Assembly (NCBI GenBank): GCA_045536135.1 | Contig: JAZSNA010000008.1 | Location: 1 to 51,730, forward strand | Direction of reading: 5' to 3' | DNA from: JAZSNA01 sp045536135 | GTDB lineage: Bacteria > Pseudomonadota > Alphaproteobacteria > CAAHEQ01 > UBA3637 | DNA: 51,730 nucleotides | In this document: positions 1 to 9,000 of the stretch, piece after piece | Layout: every line of letters starts with the position of its first letter | How positions within the stretch are numbered: the first letter of the stretch is position 1 | Notes under the pieces: generated by a model | What the model was told of the DNA's origin: nothing | Databases searched by the model: none | Seen by the model: the letters and a program-made list of their open reading frames with translations, nothing else | Position numbers and translations under genes: made by a program

Positions 1-1
1 T

Positions 2-160
2 CAAAATGATGAAATTACACCAGAAACATATTTGTTTACATCTCAAAAGATGAACAAGCCTTATAACAGAGTTTCAATCAGCAGGTTATTCTCTAATATC
101 TATAAAAAGGTTCAATATTCATGGGATAAGTCATTTAGGTCGACATTCAATTCCACCTAG
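2..160 (+). pseudogene. possible C-terminal remnant of a tyrosine recombinase (integrase)
   Basis: An open frame enters from the left edge and encodes 52 residues before a TAG stop. It contains YLFTSQKMNKP followed by VSISRLFSNIYKK, which resembles the stretch just before the catalytic Arg/His boxes of phage-type integrases (xLFPSR..KP.S...V...). A short SFRSTFNS then resembles the box I core, but the frame stops there, so the downstream His-x-x-Arg and Tyr boxes are absent. It lies about 200 bp from the 3' end of tRNA-Leu, a common integration target. The match is by eye and short; it could also be the end of an unrelated gene. Confidence 0.3.
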
Positions 161-328
161 ATTTCAAACGGCGTTTGACGGGACAAACTTATTTTCAATC
201 AGGTTCATTGCTTTACGCAGAAAAAATGTCCACCGGACACTTTTTCTTTGCGCAGTGTGTCTAAACGTCTTTAACGGGCGATTTGACGGGTAGCCCTGAC
301 GGGTAGAAAAAAAACCTAAAATAAGACA

Positions 329-356
329 TAAAAAAACCCTTTGCGAACAAAGGGTT
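329..356 (-). terminator. rho-independent terminator after tRNA-Leu
   Basis: A perfect 9-bp stem (AACCCTTTG / CAAAGGGTT, loop CGAA) at 335-356 is followed on the minus strand by a run of seven T. It lies just downstream of the 3' end of tRNA-Leu and fits a terminator of that transcript. Confidence 0.75.
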
Positions 357-366
357 AATTTAAAAG

Positions 367-453
367 TGGTGCGGAAAGCCGGAATCGAACCGGCACGGAG
401 TTGCCTCCAACAGATTTTAAGTCTGCAGCGTCTACCAGTTCCGCCATATCCGC
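367..453 (-). tRNA. tRNA-Leu (anticodon UAA)
   Basis: The minus strand folds as an 87-nt class II tRNA with an encoded 3' CCA. The 5' acceptor strand is GCGGATA and the 3' strand is TTTCCGC. The anticodon loop reads CTTAAAA, giving anticodon TAA for Leu UUA codons. A variable arm follows, then a standard T arm with GGTTCGATTCC. The acceptor stem has one T-T mismatch at the sixth pair. A terminator follows it. Confidence 0.93.
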
Positions 454-512
454 AACTTAAAATCAAATTCTATTATACCTAACAAAATTGTATTGTCAAG
501 ATTTTTTTTATA

Positions 513-872
513 TTATTCTTTAATTTTAGAAACACGTTCGTTCAATATCCGTTTACGGGCCTGTCTGGAAACAGGAGAATAATATCCGTCCGGAGCCTTT
601 GAAGATGTTAAAAAAGAAGGCAATTGTGTCTTGGAAACAAAAATCGGGCTACGATATGAACCATCCGGATTTTTATATAAAACAACATAATCACAATACT
701 TTCCACCCAGATATATCGGCATTTTTGTTTTATGAACACAAATATTTTCCCGATTAGGAATCTCCTTTAAAAAGCCATTTTGCTTTAAGCTTTTAAAGTT
801 TTCTTCATTACTTTTAGAATTATCAAAACAAATAAACGATGATGTTCTGTCGAAGTTTAAATTATCCGCCAT
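513..872 (-). CDS. hypothetical protein (119 aa)
   Basis: I do not recognise this family. The start is ATG at 872 with a good AAAGG ribosome site upstream. The product is soluble-looking and moderately basic, with no signal peptide or membrane span. The middle carries aromatic residues around DYVVLYKNPDGSY, which looks like a small beta-rich core, and the C-terminus is basic and helical (SRQARKRILNERVSKIKE). It is on the same strand as the next unknown gene (922-1575), 49 bp away, so the two may be co-transcribed toward tRNA-Leu. No function is assigned. Confidence 0.6.
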   Translation of the reverse strand: MADNLNFDRTSSFICFDNSKSNEENFKSLKQNGFLKEIPNRENICVHKTKMPIYLGGKYCDYVVLYKNPDGSYRSPIFVSKTQLPSFLTSSKAPDGYYSPVSRQARKRILNERVSKIKE

Positions 873-921
873 TTTCTACCTTTCTTTAAAGTCAAAAAAC
901 GGCAAGCATTGTATCATAAAT

Positions 922-1575
922 TTATTCAATTGTCAATTCAACTTTTAAATCCTTGATGAATTGACCCAGATCCACATTCATTTTTTGAGCTGATGCCGGT
1001 GATAAAATACGTTTACCGCTTTTATCAAAAACATTAATTGATGAAAAGTAGGCCGGATTTGTTGTCAAAACTTCCCATGCCTTTTCCGGATTATCATCAG
1101 CATAATTCAAATAATTCTTAATCAATTCTTCGGCATTCACCAAAAAACCTTTTTCTTTAATCGGAGCACTGTATTTTTTTATCAAATTCCGGCGGATGTT
1201 TATAATTTTATCTATTTCAGCTTTACTTTGTACCAATGGTTCTTTTCTTTTTTGAAGAACCGCATCAGCTTCAACCTTTTCAATCTCATTCAACACTTCA
1301 ATATAGTCAACGACAACCTGAAACCAAAATGTCGTTGGTTCATATTTACTTTCAACTAATCTAATCATCTGTTTTGTTTCAAGGCTTTCTGGATTAACAT
1401 CCAACAGATATCCCATCACAAGACGAACCTGATTATGAACAGCATCAATTTGAGGGATTAATTGCTCTTCCTCATTCACTGGGAAAGGCCTAATATCCGT
1501 CAATAAATGTTTGTATTGATATAGCTTTTTATAAACATTAATAACTCGTTTTTGATTTTCCGTATTTAAGTTCAT
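922..1575 (-). CDS. hypothetical protein (217 aa), mostly helical
   Basis: I do not recognise this family. The ATG at 1575 has GGAAATGGA upstream. The sequence is rich in Glu, Lys, Ile and Val with long predicted helices (about residues 85-140 are coiled-coil-like) and no signal peptide or transmembrane segment. The C-terminal third contains a short Ser/Pro/Ala segment near KRILSPASAQKM. It is transcribed divergently from the secretion operon that starts at 1668, with only 92 bp between start codons, so the two directions probably share a regulatory region. A role linked to that operon is possible but not shown. Confidence 0.6.
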   Translation of the reverse strand: MNLNTENQKRVINVYKKLYQYKHLLTDIRPFPVNEEEQLIPQIDAVHNQVRLVMGYLLDVNPESLETKQMIRLVESKYEPTTFWFQVVVDYIEVLNEIEKVEADAVLQKRKEPLVQSKAEIDKIINIRRNLIKKYSAPIKEKGFLVNAEELIKNYLNYADDNPEKAWEVLTTNPAYFSSINVFDKSGKRILSPASAQKMNVDLGQFIKDLKVELTIE

Positions 1576-1620
1576 TTTTCCATTTCCTTAACCAAAAATT
1601 AAACTTTATAAAATAGAGTA

Positions 1621-1649
1621 TAGACATCTAATTGATTTTAGTATATACT
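1621..1649 (+). promoter_or_regulatory. putative promoter of the VirB6-like operon
   Basis: TAGACA at 1621-1626 and TATACT at 1644-1649 are separated by 17 bp and lie 19 bp upstream of the first operon gene. The match to a sigma-70 promoter is good at -10 and moderate at -35. Confidence 0.5.
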
Positions 1650-1667
1650 TAGTCAAAAGAGATTTCA

Positions 1668-2930
1668 ATGAAAAAAAGAAATATTTTTATTTTACTTTTT
1701 TTAATGGTCATTTTATTTTTGACCAGTGCGCCCGTTTGGGCAGCCAAAAGTGAACAGCCTCTTTTTACAAAAATTTTGACTTCTTATTTGGGTGACAACA
1801 ACGCTTGTTGGTTTTGTGATGCCTATTCCAGTCTTTTCACAACCGTTGATAATATCGCTTATAATGCCTATGTCCCCATTACAAAAGCAGTTATGCCTGT
1901 TTTTTATATTATTTCAGCTTGGTGGATATTATGGGTAATCGCAACATTATTTTTAACCGGTCCATATCGAAATATCGATCTTTTTACCCGCATATTTAAG
2001 GTATTAATAACCATTTGCTTCGGGGCTGCTCTTTTACATGCCGGCGCCAAAGAGATTTATGAATTAACAATTAATCCTTTACTGAGTATCACTGTCAATG
2101 TTGGTAATCAAATTTTAGATTCTTCTATCGGTGGAAATGAAATAAATAAAGTTTTAATTAAAGCCGGAGAACGTCCATTAGGATGCCGTGTCTCACCAGC
2201 CGGAGGACGAGCACTCAGTCAGGAAACCCATAAGGATTTCGTTTGTTTTTTGCAAAAAGTTTCTCAGGCCATCATCGTTAATATTGCTTATGGGACAACT
2301 ATCATGTTAACGTCATTTACTGTATGGGCTATTGATCTTCATGAAGTTATACCAAATTTTCCACCGGATATAAAAAATATTTTTAAAGGTATTTTAATTA
2401 TAGTTTTTTCTTTTTTGTTTTTCATATCCTTTCCCTTTAAGTTGATTGATTTGGTTATTCGTTTGTGTTTTTTACTGGCTTTATTCCCAATTTATGTTTT
2501 CTTTTGGACTTTTCCGATTACCCGTCAATTCGTCGGCAGTGCAAAAACTATGTTAATTAACTTAATGTTTACCTTTATCGCTTTAACTATATTAACAGTA
2601 TTTGGTCTTCGCATTATTGTCACATCCACCATGGGCGGGAATTTTGATGAAATGTTAAGAGTAATGTTAGATGGTAAACTTAAAAACTATCTGGAAGAAA
2701 ATGCAGAGAATGGCCCTGGTTTTTTTGCAATCGTTATGGGATTATATATGTCAACAACCCTTTTAGACCAAGCCCCAGCTTTGGGCAGTATGATTGGACA
2801 AGGAACTGAATCCGGTGCGATTAAGAATAGCACCGGTGCGGCAGCAGTTGCCGTTGCCATGAAAACGGCCAGTAAAGCCGCCGGCAAAATAAAAGATCAT
2901 TACACAAAAGATGCTGGTGGCGGAGATTAA
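1668..2930 (+). CDS. VirB6/TrbL-like inner membrane protein, paralogue 1
   Basis: A 420-aa polytopic membrane protein, probably the channel-base component of a type IV secretion machine. Residues 1-25 form a clear signal peptide ending VWA. A short extracytoplasmic segment with CWFC at residues 47-50 follows, then several hydrophobic spans. A conserved block near residues 254-295 (KLIDLVIRL, then PIYVFFWTFPITR) recurs in the next four genes and resembles the core of VirB6/TrbL proteins. The C-terminus is Ala/Lys-rich and cytoplasmic. It is the first gene of the operon and ends 2 bp before the next start. VirB6/TrbL identity rests on topology and this core, not on a search. Confidence 0.72.
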   Translation: MKKRNIFILLFLMVILFLTSAPVWAAKSEQPLFTKILTSYLGDNNACWFCDAYSSLFTTVDNIAYNAYVPITKAVMPVFYIISAWWILWVIATLFLTGPYRNIDLFTRIFKVLITICFGAALLHAGAKEIYELTINPLLSITVNVGNQILDSSIGGNEINKVLIKAGERPLGCRVSPAGGRALSQETHKDFVCFLQKVSQAIIVNIAYGTTIMLTSFTVWAIDLHEVIPNFPPDIKNIFKGILIIVFSFLFFISFPFKLIDLVIRLCFLLALFPIYVFFWTFPITRQFVGSAKTMLINLMFTFIALTILTVFGLRIIVTSTMGGNFDEMLRVMLDGKLKNYLEENAENGPGFFAIVMGLYMSTTLLDQAPALGSMIGQGTESGAIKNSTGAAAVAVAMKTASKAAGKIKDHYTKDAGGGD

Positions 2931-2932
2931 AA

Positions 2933-4150
2933 ATGAAAAAATATTTACCCTTTATTTTTCTGCTATTTGTGATTTTATCCTTACCCGTTTTGGGAGCGGA
3001 AAGTTATATGCCGCCTTTTGATAAGCAACTACAACTAACAACTAGGTACGAAGGTGGTTGTTGGTTTTGTCCTGTCTTTCGTGTCATTTGGGCAACAACC
3101 GATAGCATGGCTATCACAATTTACAAGGGATTAGCCGAAGCATTAAGACCATTATTCCTGGTGATGTGTGCTTTTTGGCTGGCGTGGATGGTTTTTCAAC
3201 TTTATTTCGGACTATTGGGTGAAATGGGCGATATTTTTAAAAAATTATTTAAAATATTTTTGATTATCATCGTCGTTGCCGGTGCCCTATCCTATCCGGA
3301 TTTTGTTTTCGGCTATATTATATCACCGATTATCGAGGTCGGAGCCGGCATCTGCAATGCCATATTAGAGGTTTTATCAGATATCGGGGCGGGTGAATCC
3401 ATTGCCTCGGCCCGTGGTAAAATCAGTCATTCCGGAGTCACTTTTAAAGCTTTACCCAAAGAAGCCTATGACAGTCTTTATATGACGGTTTATTTAACAT
3501 CTGCTGCTGTTTTAGAGGGAATCAGCGCTATCGGAGCCATGATGTGGGCAACTTTTTTTAAGGCTTTATCTTTACTTTTTTATTTGGTTTTTATTTTGAT
3601 TTTTTATCTGCTTTTAATGGTTGTTATTCCGTTAAAATTAATTGATGCATTAATACGGTTATGTTTGGCTATTGTTTTAGCGCCTCTTTTTGTCTTTTTT
3701 TGGGCTTTCCCGGTAACAAAGACATATGCCATTAATGGCGTTAAATTGTTGATTGTTGCCATGGCTACTTTTGTCTCAACCTGTGCATTTGTGGTTTTCG
3801 GTCTAGTCATGATTTCTGAATCAGGATCCGGTTGGTTCGGTAAAGTTTTAAATCGTTTAAAAGAAGATAAACTGGATGGTAAATTTTTAAATTCATTAAA
3901 TATTGATTTGGCTGATTTTGTTTTGATGTTTCTCGCTTTAATTTTGGCTAAAAAATTATTGGATTTAGCACCGAATTTAGGCTCGATGTTAATTGAAGGA
4001 CACGGTGGGGATACCATCAACCCAGTGGTTGGTGGGAAAATCAGCGGTGCCGTTTCAAAAATTAAAAATAAGGCCAAAAGTGCTGCGACAAAAGACGAGA
4101 AAAAAGATAATATTAATACACCGCCAGATTGGGATGAGAATAAAAAATGA
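2933..4150 (+). CDS. VirB6/TrbL-like inner membrane protein, paralogue 2
   Basis: 405 aa, with a signal peptide of about 22 residues (ending VLGA), then GGCWFCPVF with Cys 43 and Cys 46, then multiple membrane spans. The conserved core near residue 233 reads PLKLIDALIRL followed by PLFVFFWAFPVTK, closely matching paralogues 1 and 3. The C-terminal 45 residues are Lys-rich and presumably cytoplasmic. A GGCGGAG ribosome site lies within the end of the preceding gene, and the stop overlaps the next start as ATGA. Tight coupling with its neighbours suggests stoichiometric co-production. Confidence 0.72.
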   Translation: MKKYLPFIFLLFVILSLPVLGAESYMPPFDKQLQLTTRYEGGCWFCPVFRVIWATTDSMAITIYKGLAEALRPLFLVMCAFWLAWMVFQLYFGLLGEMGDIFKKLFKIFLIIIVVAGALSYPDFVFGYIISPIIEVGAGICNAILEVLSDIGAGESIASARGKISHSGVTFKALPKEAYDSLYMTVYLTSAAVLEGISAIGAMMWATFFKALSLLFYLVFILIFYLLLMVVIPLKLIDALIRLCLAIVLAPLFVFFWAFPVTKTYAINGVKLLIVAMATFVSTCAFVVFGLVMISESGSGWFGKVLNRLKEDKLDGKFLNSLNIDLADFVLMFLALILAKKLLDLAPNLGSMLIEGHGGDTINPVVGGKISGAVSKIKNKAKSAATKDEKKDNINTPPDWDENKK

Positions 4151-5628
4151 AAAAGATTATATTGATTTTTTTAACTGTTTTAACTCTACTTTGTTCCCCA
4201 ATATCGGCACAAAGTTCAAATTCAACATCAGCCCAAAGTTATCAATCGACATTTAATCAAATGACGGCTAACGCATTAACTGTTGCAGAGGGATGTTTTG
4301 TTTGCCCAATTTTTGATTTATTTTTCAAAGCTGGTAATAAAATGGTTGCCATTCTTTATCCTAAACTTCAAAAGGCATTAATCCCACTGTTTTTAATTTT
4401 AGCGGCCTGTTGGTTGGGATGGATGGTATTCCAAAACTTTTTAAACCTAGCCGAAAATACCGAAGACATTTACAAACAATTATTTAAAATATTTTTAACC
4501 GTTTCATTCGGGTATACTTTATTATCTGCAAATGTAAATACTATTTTTGAATGGTTTATCAATCCGATTATTCAAACGGGTATGAATATTGCCAATTTAA
4601 TTGCTGGCACTCTGTTAAGTGGTCCTTCAACCTGTTCCCCCAATGCCAGTTTTACAAACACACCTTTGGATATGGAAACATATAAAACTTTATTTTGTCC
4701 CTTATATAATACATCTGTCAGCTTAACCGACGGCTTGCTGATCGGAGGAACCTTGATGGGAAAATCATTTTTTGTTATATGGATTTTACCTTATTTACCG
4801 CTTTTTTTCCCGGGACTTTTATATTTTTTATTTTATTTTTGTTTGATGTTTGCTTTTCCAATGAAGCTGTTGGATATTTTGGCTCGATTATTTATCGTTT
4901 TGACCTTAACACCATTATATGTATTCTTTTGGACATTTCCATTGACACGAAAATATACAAAGAATGCTCTTCATATGCTTCTTATCGCCATGACATCCAT
5001 TATCGCTTTGTTTGTTTTGGTTAATTTGGGGCTTTCAATGGTTCAAAGTGCGACAGCCAGCGGATCACTTCAGCAAAAATATAACTATCTTCGTAATGGT
5101 GATTTTGATGAAGATGTTGTAAAATCTTGGAACTTAATGGGAGATTCTTCATTTTTCGTCGTCATCGCTGCTTTGTTTATTGCTTGGCGGTGCTTGGATA
5201 TGTCATCAGCCATCGGTGCTATTTTAACCGATGAGCATTCAGGGGATGCCATTGGTAATGTTTTGGGCAAAGGCGGAGCTGCAACATTCGGGAAAATGGC
5301 TTTAAGTGCAAAAAATGCCCCGAAAAATCTAAAAAACATGGCTAAAAATGCGAAAAAAACCGTTCAAAATATTAAAAATGCCCCGGCAAACTTTAAAAAG
5401 ACAATGTCAAACATTAAAAATAATGCCAAAAAAGATATAATGAGGGTCTTAAATCCCGTTAAAACAGCAAAAGATATTGGTGCTGCATTAAAACAACGCA
5501 TTAAAGACACCAAAGAAAGCGCCAAAAATTTAGGTAAGAGAATCGGTTATAATGTTACGCATCCGAAACAAGCTCTAAAAAACGGTATCAAAATGGCTTG
5601 GGAAAAATTTAAGGACAGAATAAGATGA
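4147..5628 (+). CDS. VirB6/TrbL-like inner membrane protein, paralogue 3, with Lys-rich tail
   Basis: 493 aa, with a signal peptide of about 21 residues (ending PISA), then EGCFVCPIF with Cys 50 and Cys 53. The conserved core near residue 237 reads PMKLLDILARL and PLYVFFWTFPLTR. After the last membrane span a tail of about 110 residues is dominated by Lys, Asn and Ala in amphipathic helix patterns (KNAPKNLKNMAKNAKK and similar), probably cytoplasmic. It overlaps both neighbours through ATGA junctions. The tail could bind nucleic acid, acidic partners or the membrane surface; nothing in the sequence decides this. Confidence 0.72.
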   Translation: MKKIILIFLTVLTLLCSPISAQSSNSTSAQSYQSTFNQMTANALTVAEGCFVCPIFDLFFKAGNKMVAILYPKLQKALIPLFLILAACWLGWMVFQNFLNLAENTEDIYKQLFKIFLTVSFGYTLLSANVNTIFEWFINPIIQTGMNIANLIAGTLLSGPSTCSPNASFTNTPLDMETYKTLFCPLYNTSVSLTDGLLIGGTLMGKSFFVIWILPYLPLFFPGLLYFLFYFCLMFAFPMKLLDILARLFIVLTLTPLYVFFWTFPLTRKYTKNALHMLLIAMTSIIALFVLVNLGLSMVQSATASGSLQQKYNYLRNGDFDEDVVKSWNLMGDSSFFVVIAALFIAWRCLDMSSAIGAILTDEHSGDAIGNVLGKGGAATFGKMALSAKNAPKNLKNMAKNAKKTVQNIKNAPANFKKTMSNIKNNAKKDIMRVLNPVKTAKDIGAALKQRIKDTKESAKNLGKRIGYNVTHPKQALKNGIKMAWEKFKDRIR

Positions 5629-6806
5629 AAAATATATTACAAAAAATTTATTTTTTATTTTTACCGTTACTCCTTTCCGGTTGCTGGGAGGGGGGCATGA
5701 GTGCAACAGAAGCAGATGCCAGTGCCAGTTCGTGTTGGTCATGTCAGTTAATGAACATCACTTTTAATGCCATTAACACATCGGCAAAAAGCACCCATAA
5801 AGCTATTGTATCTTCATGTTATAAACTGCTGGGAATTATGGTAGCACTTTATTTGGCTGTCTTGGTTTTAAAAAGTTTAATCGTTCTGACAACTGACTGG
5901 AAAGGACTTTATATCAATTTAATTAAATTATTCGGACGAACCGTTATTGCTGCGATTTTACTGTCTTCCACGGGGATGATTATTGAATTTGTGGCCAACT
6001 TTTTAGAACCGATTATTTCACTATTTCTCGGCTTTTCGGTTGAGGTTTTAAAAGCCACCAGAGAATCCATCGGATCCGTTAGGGGTGGAAGCGGAAGTGG
6101 CGGATATATTTTATCCAGCGAGCTTCAATCGCAGATGGGAAACTTGATGTTATTGATAAATAAATACACCAAAGTCGGGTTTGTTTTGGGTTTCCGATTA
6201 ATGACAACCGGTTTTTTAAATTTCTTCGTCGGAATTTACGTTGTCATATCCGTTTTTACTTTATTTATTTATTTCCCGTTTTACTTTATCGAAGCCTTTC
6301 TGCGTCTGGGTCTCAGCCTGATGTTATTGCCTTTTTATATTGTCGCTTGGGTTTTCCCATTTGCACAAGGGTCTTTAAAGGGCGGATTGTTGTTGTTTTT
6401 TGATGCGTTGATGCAAGTATTCTTTTCAGCCATTTATATATCCCTGTTTATTATGGTTATTAAGACCTATTTAGATTCATCGATGGGAAATCTTGTCCGC
6501 AGTCCGGAAGATTCGGATTCTGTCAATACAAGTCAAATTCCAATCGGTGTTTTTTCGTTTATATTAACCATTCTTTTCTTAAATAAATCATCTCAAAAAG
6601 TTTACGAAATTTCGTCTCGTTTAGCCGGCGGACGTGCTGACTTTTCATTCGTCAACGGAGCTATTAATAAATTAAAAGCCACCGCAAGTGCAGCTGTATT
6701 AGCCATTGTCGCCGTCGGTGCCTATGCCTGTGGTGCGGGAACAATTGCCGAAAAAGCAGCTAAAGAAGCAAAGAATAAGGCCAAAGAAGCAGCGGAGGTC
6801 AAATAA
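5625..6806 (+). CDS. VirB6/TrbL-like membrane protein, paralogue 4, predicted lipoprotein
   Basis: 393 aa. Unlike its siblings, the N-terminal signal ends in a lipobox (LLLSGC, Cys 20), so the mature protein should be lipid-modified. The family CxxC follows as SCWSC with Cys 37 and Cys 40, then several membrane spans. The core near residue 220 is FIEAFLRL with PFYIVAWVFPFAQ, more diverged than in paralogues 1-3. The extracytoplasmic loop around residues 145-160 is Gly/Ser-rich. The C-terminus is an Ala/Lys/Glu helix. The start overlaps the preceding stop (ATGA), with AAGGA about 9 bp upstream, and the stop overlaps the next start as TAATG. Confidence 0.7.
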   Translation: MKNILQKIYFLFLPLLLSGCWEGGMSATEADASASSCWSCQLMNITFNAINTSAKSTHKAIVSSCYKLLGIMVALYLAVLVLKSLIVLTTDWKGLYINLIKLFGRTVIAAILLSSTGMIIEFVANFLEPIISLFLGFSVEVLKATRESIGSVRGGSGSGGYILSSELQSQMGNLMLLINKYTKVGFVLGFRLMTTGFLNFFVGIYVVISVFTLFIYFPFYFIEAFLRLGLSLMLLPFYIVAWVFPFAQGSLKGGLLLFFDALMQVFFSAIYISLFIMVIKTYLDSSMGNLVRSPEDSDSVNTSQIPIGVFSFILTILFLNKSSQKVYEISSRLAGGRADFSFVNGAINKLKATASAAVLAIVAVGAYACGAGTIAEKAAKEAKNKAKEAAEVK

Positions 6807-8959
6807 TGTTTAAAAGATTATTAAAAAATATCGGTTTTACTTTTCTTTTGGGGGCAATTTTTATCCTGTTTATCACTCCGGATATAATCAAAATAATTAA
6901 TTTCATTTGGCCGATTTCAATTTTGCTGATTTTATTATCCGTTTCAATTATTTTTTATCAGATGAAAAAAAATAAAATACCGTTTTTTATTTTTCTGACT
7001 TTATTTTCTTTTCCAACAATTTCAATGGCAGCCGAAAAATGTCTGACACCAAAGCAAATGTTGGAAGATACATTTAGTTCCACAGACGGTGGAAGCGGTT
7101 GTTGGATTTGTGATGTTGTCACATTATTTATTGAAGCGGCGGACAGATTGGCTTCAAATTTTATTGATTTCTTACAAAAAGGTGGGGCGAACAGTATCAT
7201 TATTAAATTTTTGGGCCTCTGTTTGGCTTTTTATATTCTGATTAAAGTCGGTTTGATTTTCTTTACATTCGATGCTGCCGGACAAAAAGCCAAAAAAATG
7301 TGGCAAGATATTATTCGAGCACTTCTTTTTTCGTGTATCGCTGCGGCGGTTTTAATTGCTCCAAAACGAATTATGTTTGATTACCTGTTCAGTCCGATAT
7401 TTGAATTTACTGCTGGTCTCAGTCAAGCCATTACCAGTGGCGTTAAAGATGACAAAGGGAATCCGATTGCCGGTGCAACTGGTGTCACCGTTCCCTCTTG
7501 TTCTTATTGCACGGCCACGACCAATAATTCAACCACCTCTGCGACCAGTAGCGTATTTTCACCCACATTAAAAAACAGTATGCTTTGTATTGTTTGCAAT
7601 AACTTTAATCTGATGGCGCCCCCTACCGTCATCGGCCAATTTTTAAACTGTTATGGTGCTATTGAAGCTCCATGGATAGATGAAAGTTTCTTTGGTATAA
7701 GAATATATATGCCGAATTTAACCTATGTCTTATCTGGTGTTATTTTTATTGTTTGTTTCTTTATTTTATCTGCGGTTTACGGTTTTAAATGTGTGGACGT
7801 TTTTATCCGAATTTCATATATTGCGGTTGTTTTTCCATTTTTAATTGTTGCCATGATCTTTCCCATATCACGGGTCTATATGAAAAAAGGATTTGAAGTT
7901 TTAATCGGAGCCTGTTATGAATTATTCATCATATCTATATCCATAAAAATTACACTGGCACTGTTTTATTCCATGGTTTTTTCAGCCAAAGATATGCCGT
8001 TGATTGCAAAAGCATTAAATAGCGATGAAACAAAGGAAGGTGCCAGAACTTTAATGGAGCTTTTTGACGGTTCAACCGGAGCCACTTTTATGTGCATTGC
8101 TCTTACTTTTTTTGTCATCAAATCTATTGGGGATTTGGAAGGTATCGGACAACAATTATCCGGTGTTAAGGGAATGAGCGGTTCATCCGGTCAAGTGTTC
8201 CAGGCTTTATATGATTCTGTCGCTAAGCCCGTTGATTTTGTTAAAGATTTAAAAAGTATCAATGATGACCGGATGAATCGATTACTGGTAACACCTTTAC
8301 CCAAACATCTTAATCGATTTGAGAAAAAAGTATTTGATAATAAAAATCTTTCGGCCAAAGAAAAACGAATTATGTATCAAGCCTATCAAGATAAGCAAAC
8401 ACCGATAGATCCAAATTTAAACCCCAGACAACGCCGAAAGGAAGAAAAACGGCGGGCAATCATTGCTCGTCAAGCCAATACGATCGAACGAAAATTACGA
8501 ATAAAAGCCGTCCAAGAAAGAAGACGAGATCCGGTCAAAGATAAAAACGGAGTTCCAATTAAAGAAAGCAGACGACATACAGCGACAATCACAAACCTGA
8601 TTCATACTCAAAATGAACGGGCGGCAGCGTTGCAACCAACAATTCAGGAATGGGCAAAAAAATCCAATACCCGAGCCAAAACCAACAATCGGGGTGTTCG
8701 AGATATTGTCGCGAATGAAATTGATGCGATGAGGCAAGCAGGCAATAAAGAGGGGGCTGAAAGGATGCTGAAATCTTATCGTGACAGACGGTCCGGAGAA
8801 AAAGGTTCAGATTATCGGAATCTAATCGCCAAAAAAGCACAAGAACTTCGTCAAGCGGGAAAGAGCGAAGAAGCTAAACAAGTCCTTCAAAATTACAAAA
8901 CATCCTTAAAATTCGTAAAGGAAAAGACGGCTTATCATTTTAAACCGCCCAAAAAATGA
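6806..8959 (+). CDS. VirB6/TrbL-like membrane protein, paralogue 5, with long charged C-terminal domain
   Basis: 717 aa, the largest of the five. Residues 1-52 contain two membrane spans ahead of an internal signal-like segment (53-75). The CWIC motif is at Cys 99 and Cys 102. The core near residue 327 reads CVDVFIRI and PFLIVAMIFPISR. From about residue 480 the protein is soluble and very rich in Lys/Arg, with a helical repeat near the end (MRQAGNKEGAERMLKSYRD and LRQAGKSEEAKQVLQNYKT) that looks like two TPR-type units. The chosen start has CGGAGG upstream; an alternative ATG at 6962 would leave a plain signal peptide but lacks a ribosome site. This resembles the enlarged VirB6 proteins of Rickettsiales in architecture only. 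Confidence 0.7.
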   Translation: MFKRLLKNIGFTFLLGAIFILFITPDIIKIINFIWPISILLILLSVSIIFYQMKKNKIPFFIFLTLFSFPTISMAAEKCLTPKQMLEDTFSSTDGGSGCWICDVVTLFIEAADRLASNFIDFLQKGGANSIIIKFLGLCLAFYILIKVGLIFFTFDAAGQKAKKMWQDIIRALLFSCIAAAVLIAPKRIMFDYLFSPIFEFTAGLSQAITSGVKDDKGNPIAGATGVTVPSCSYCTATTNNSTTSATSSVFSPTLKNSMLCIVCNNFNLMAPPTVIGQFLNCYGAIEAPWIDESFFGIRIYMPNLTYVLSGVIFIVCFFILSAVYGFKCVDVFIRISYIAVVFPFLIVAMIFPISRVYMKKGFEVLIGACYELFIISISIKITLALFYSMVFSAKDMPLIAKALNSDETKEGARTLMELFDGSTGATFMCIALTFFVIKSIGDLEGIGQQLSGVKGMSGSSGQVFQALYDSVAKPVDFVKDLKSINDDRMNRLLVTPLPKHLNRFEKKVFDNKNLSAKEKRIMYQAYQDKQTPIDPNLNPRQRRKEEKRRAIIARQANTIERKLRIKAVQERRRDPVKDKNGVPIKESRRHTATITNLIHTQNERAAALQPTIQEWAKKSNTRAKTNNRGVRDIVANEIDAMRQAGNKEGAERMLKSYRDRRSGEKGSDYRNLIAKKAQELRQAGKSEEAKQVLQNYKTSLKFVKEKTAYHFKPPKK

Positions 8960-9000
8960 TTCATTTTAGATATTTTTTTACGAAAATAGACAAAATTTAT

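Noticed and set aside
164..466. 100-codon frame on the minus strand across tRNA-Leu
   Set aside because: It runs through the tRNA and its terminator, and the translation has no protein-like character.
3604..4077. 157-codon minus-strand frame
   Set aside because: It is antisense to VirB6-like paralogue 2, which has clear motifs and a ribosome site; shadow frame.
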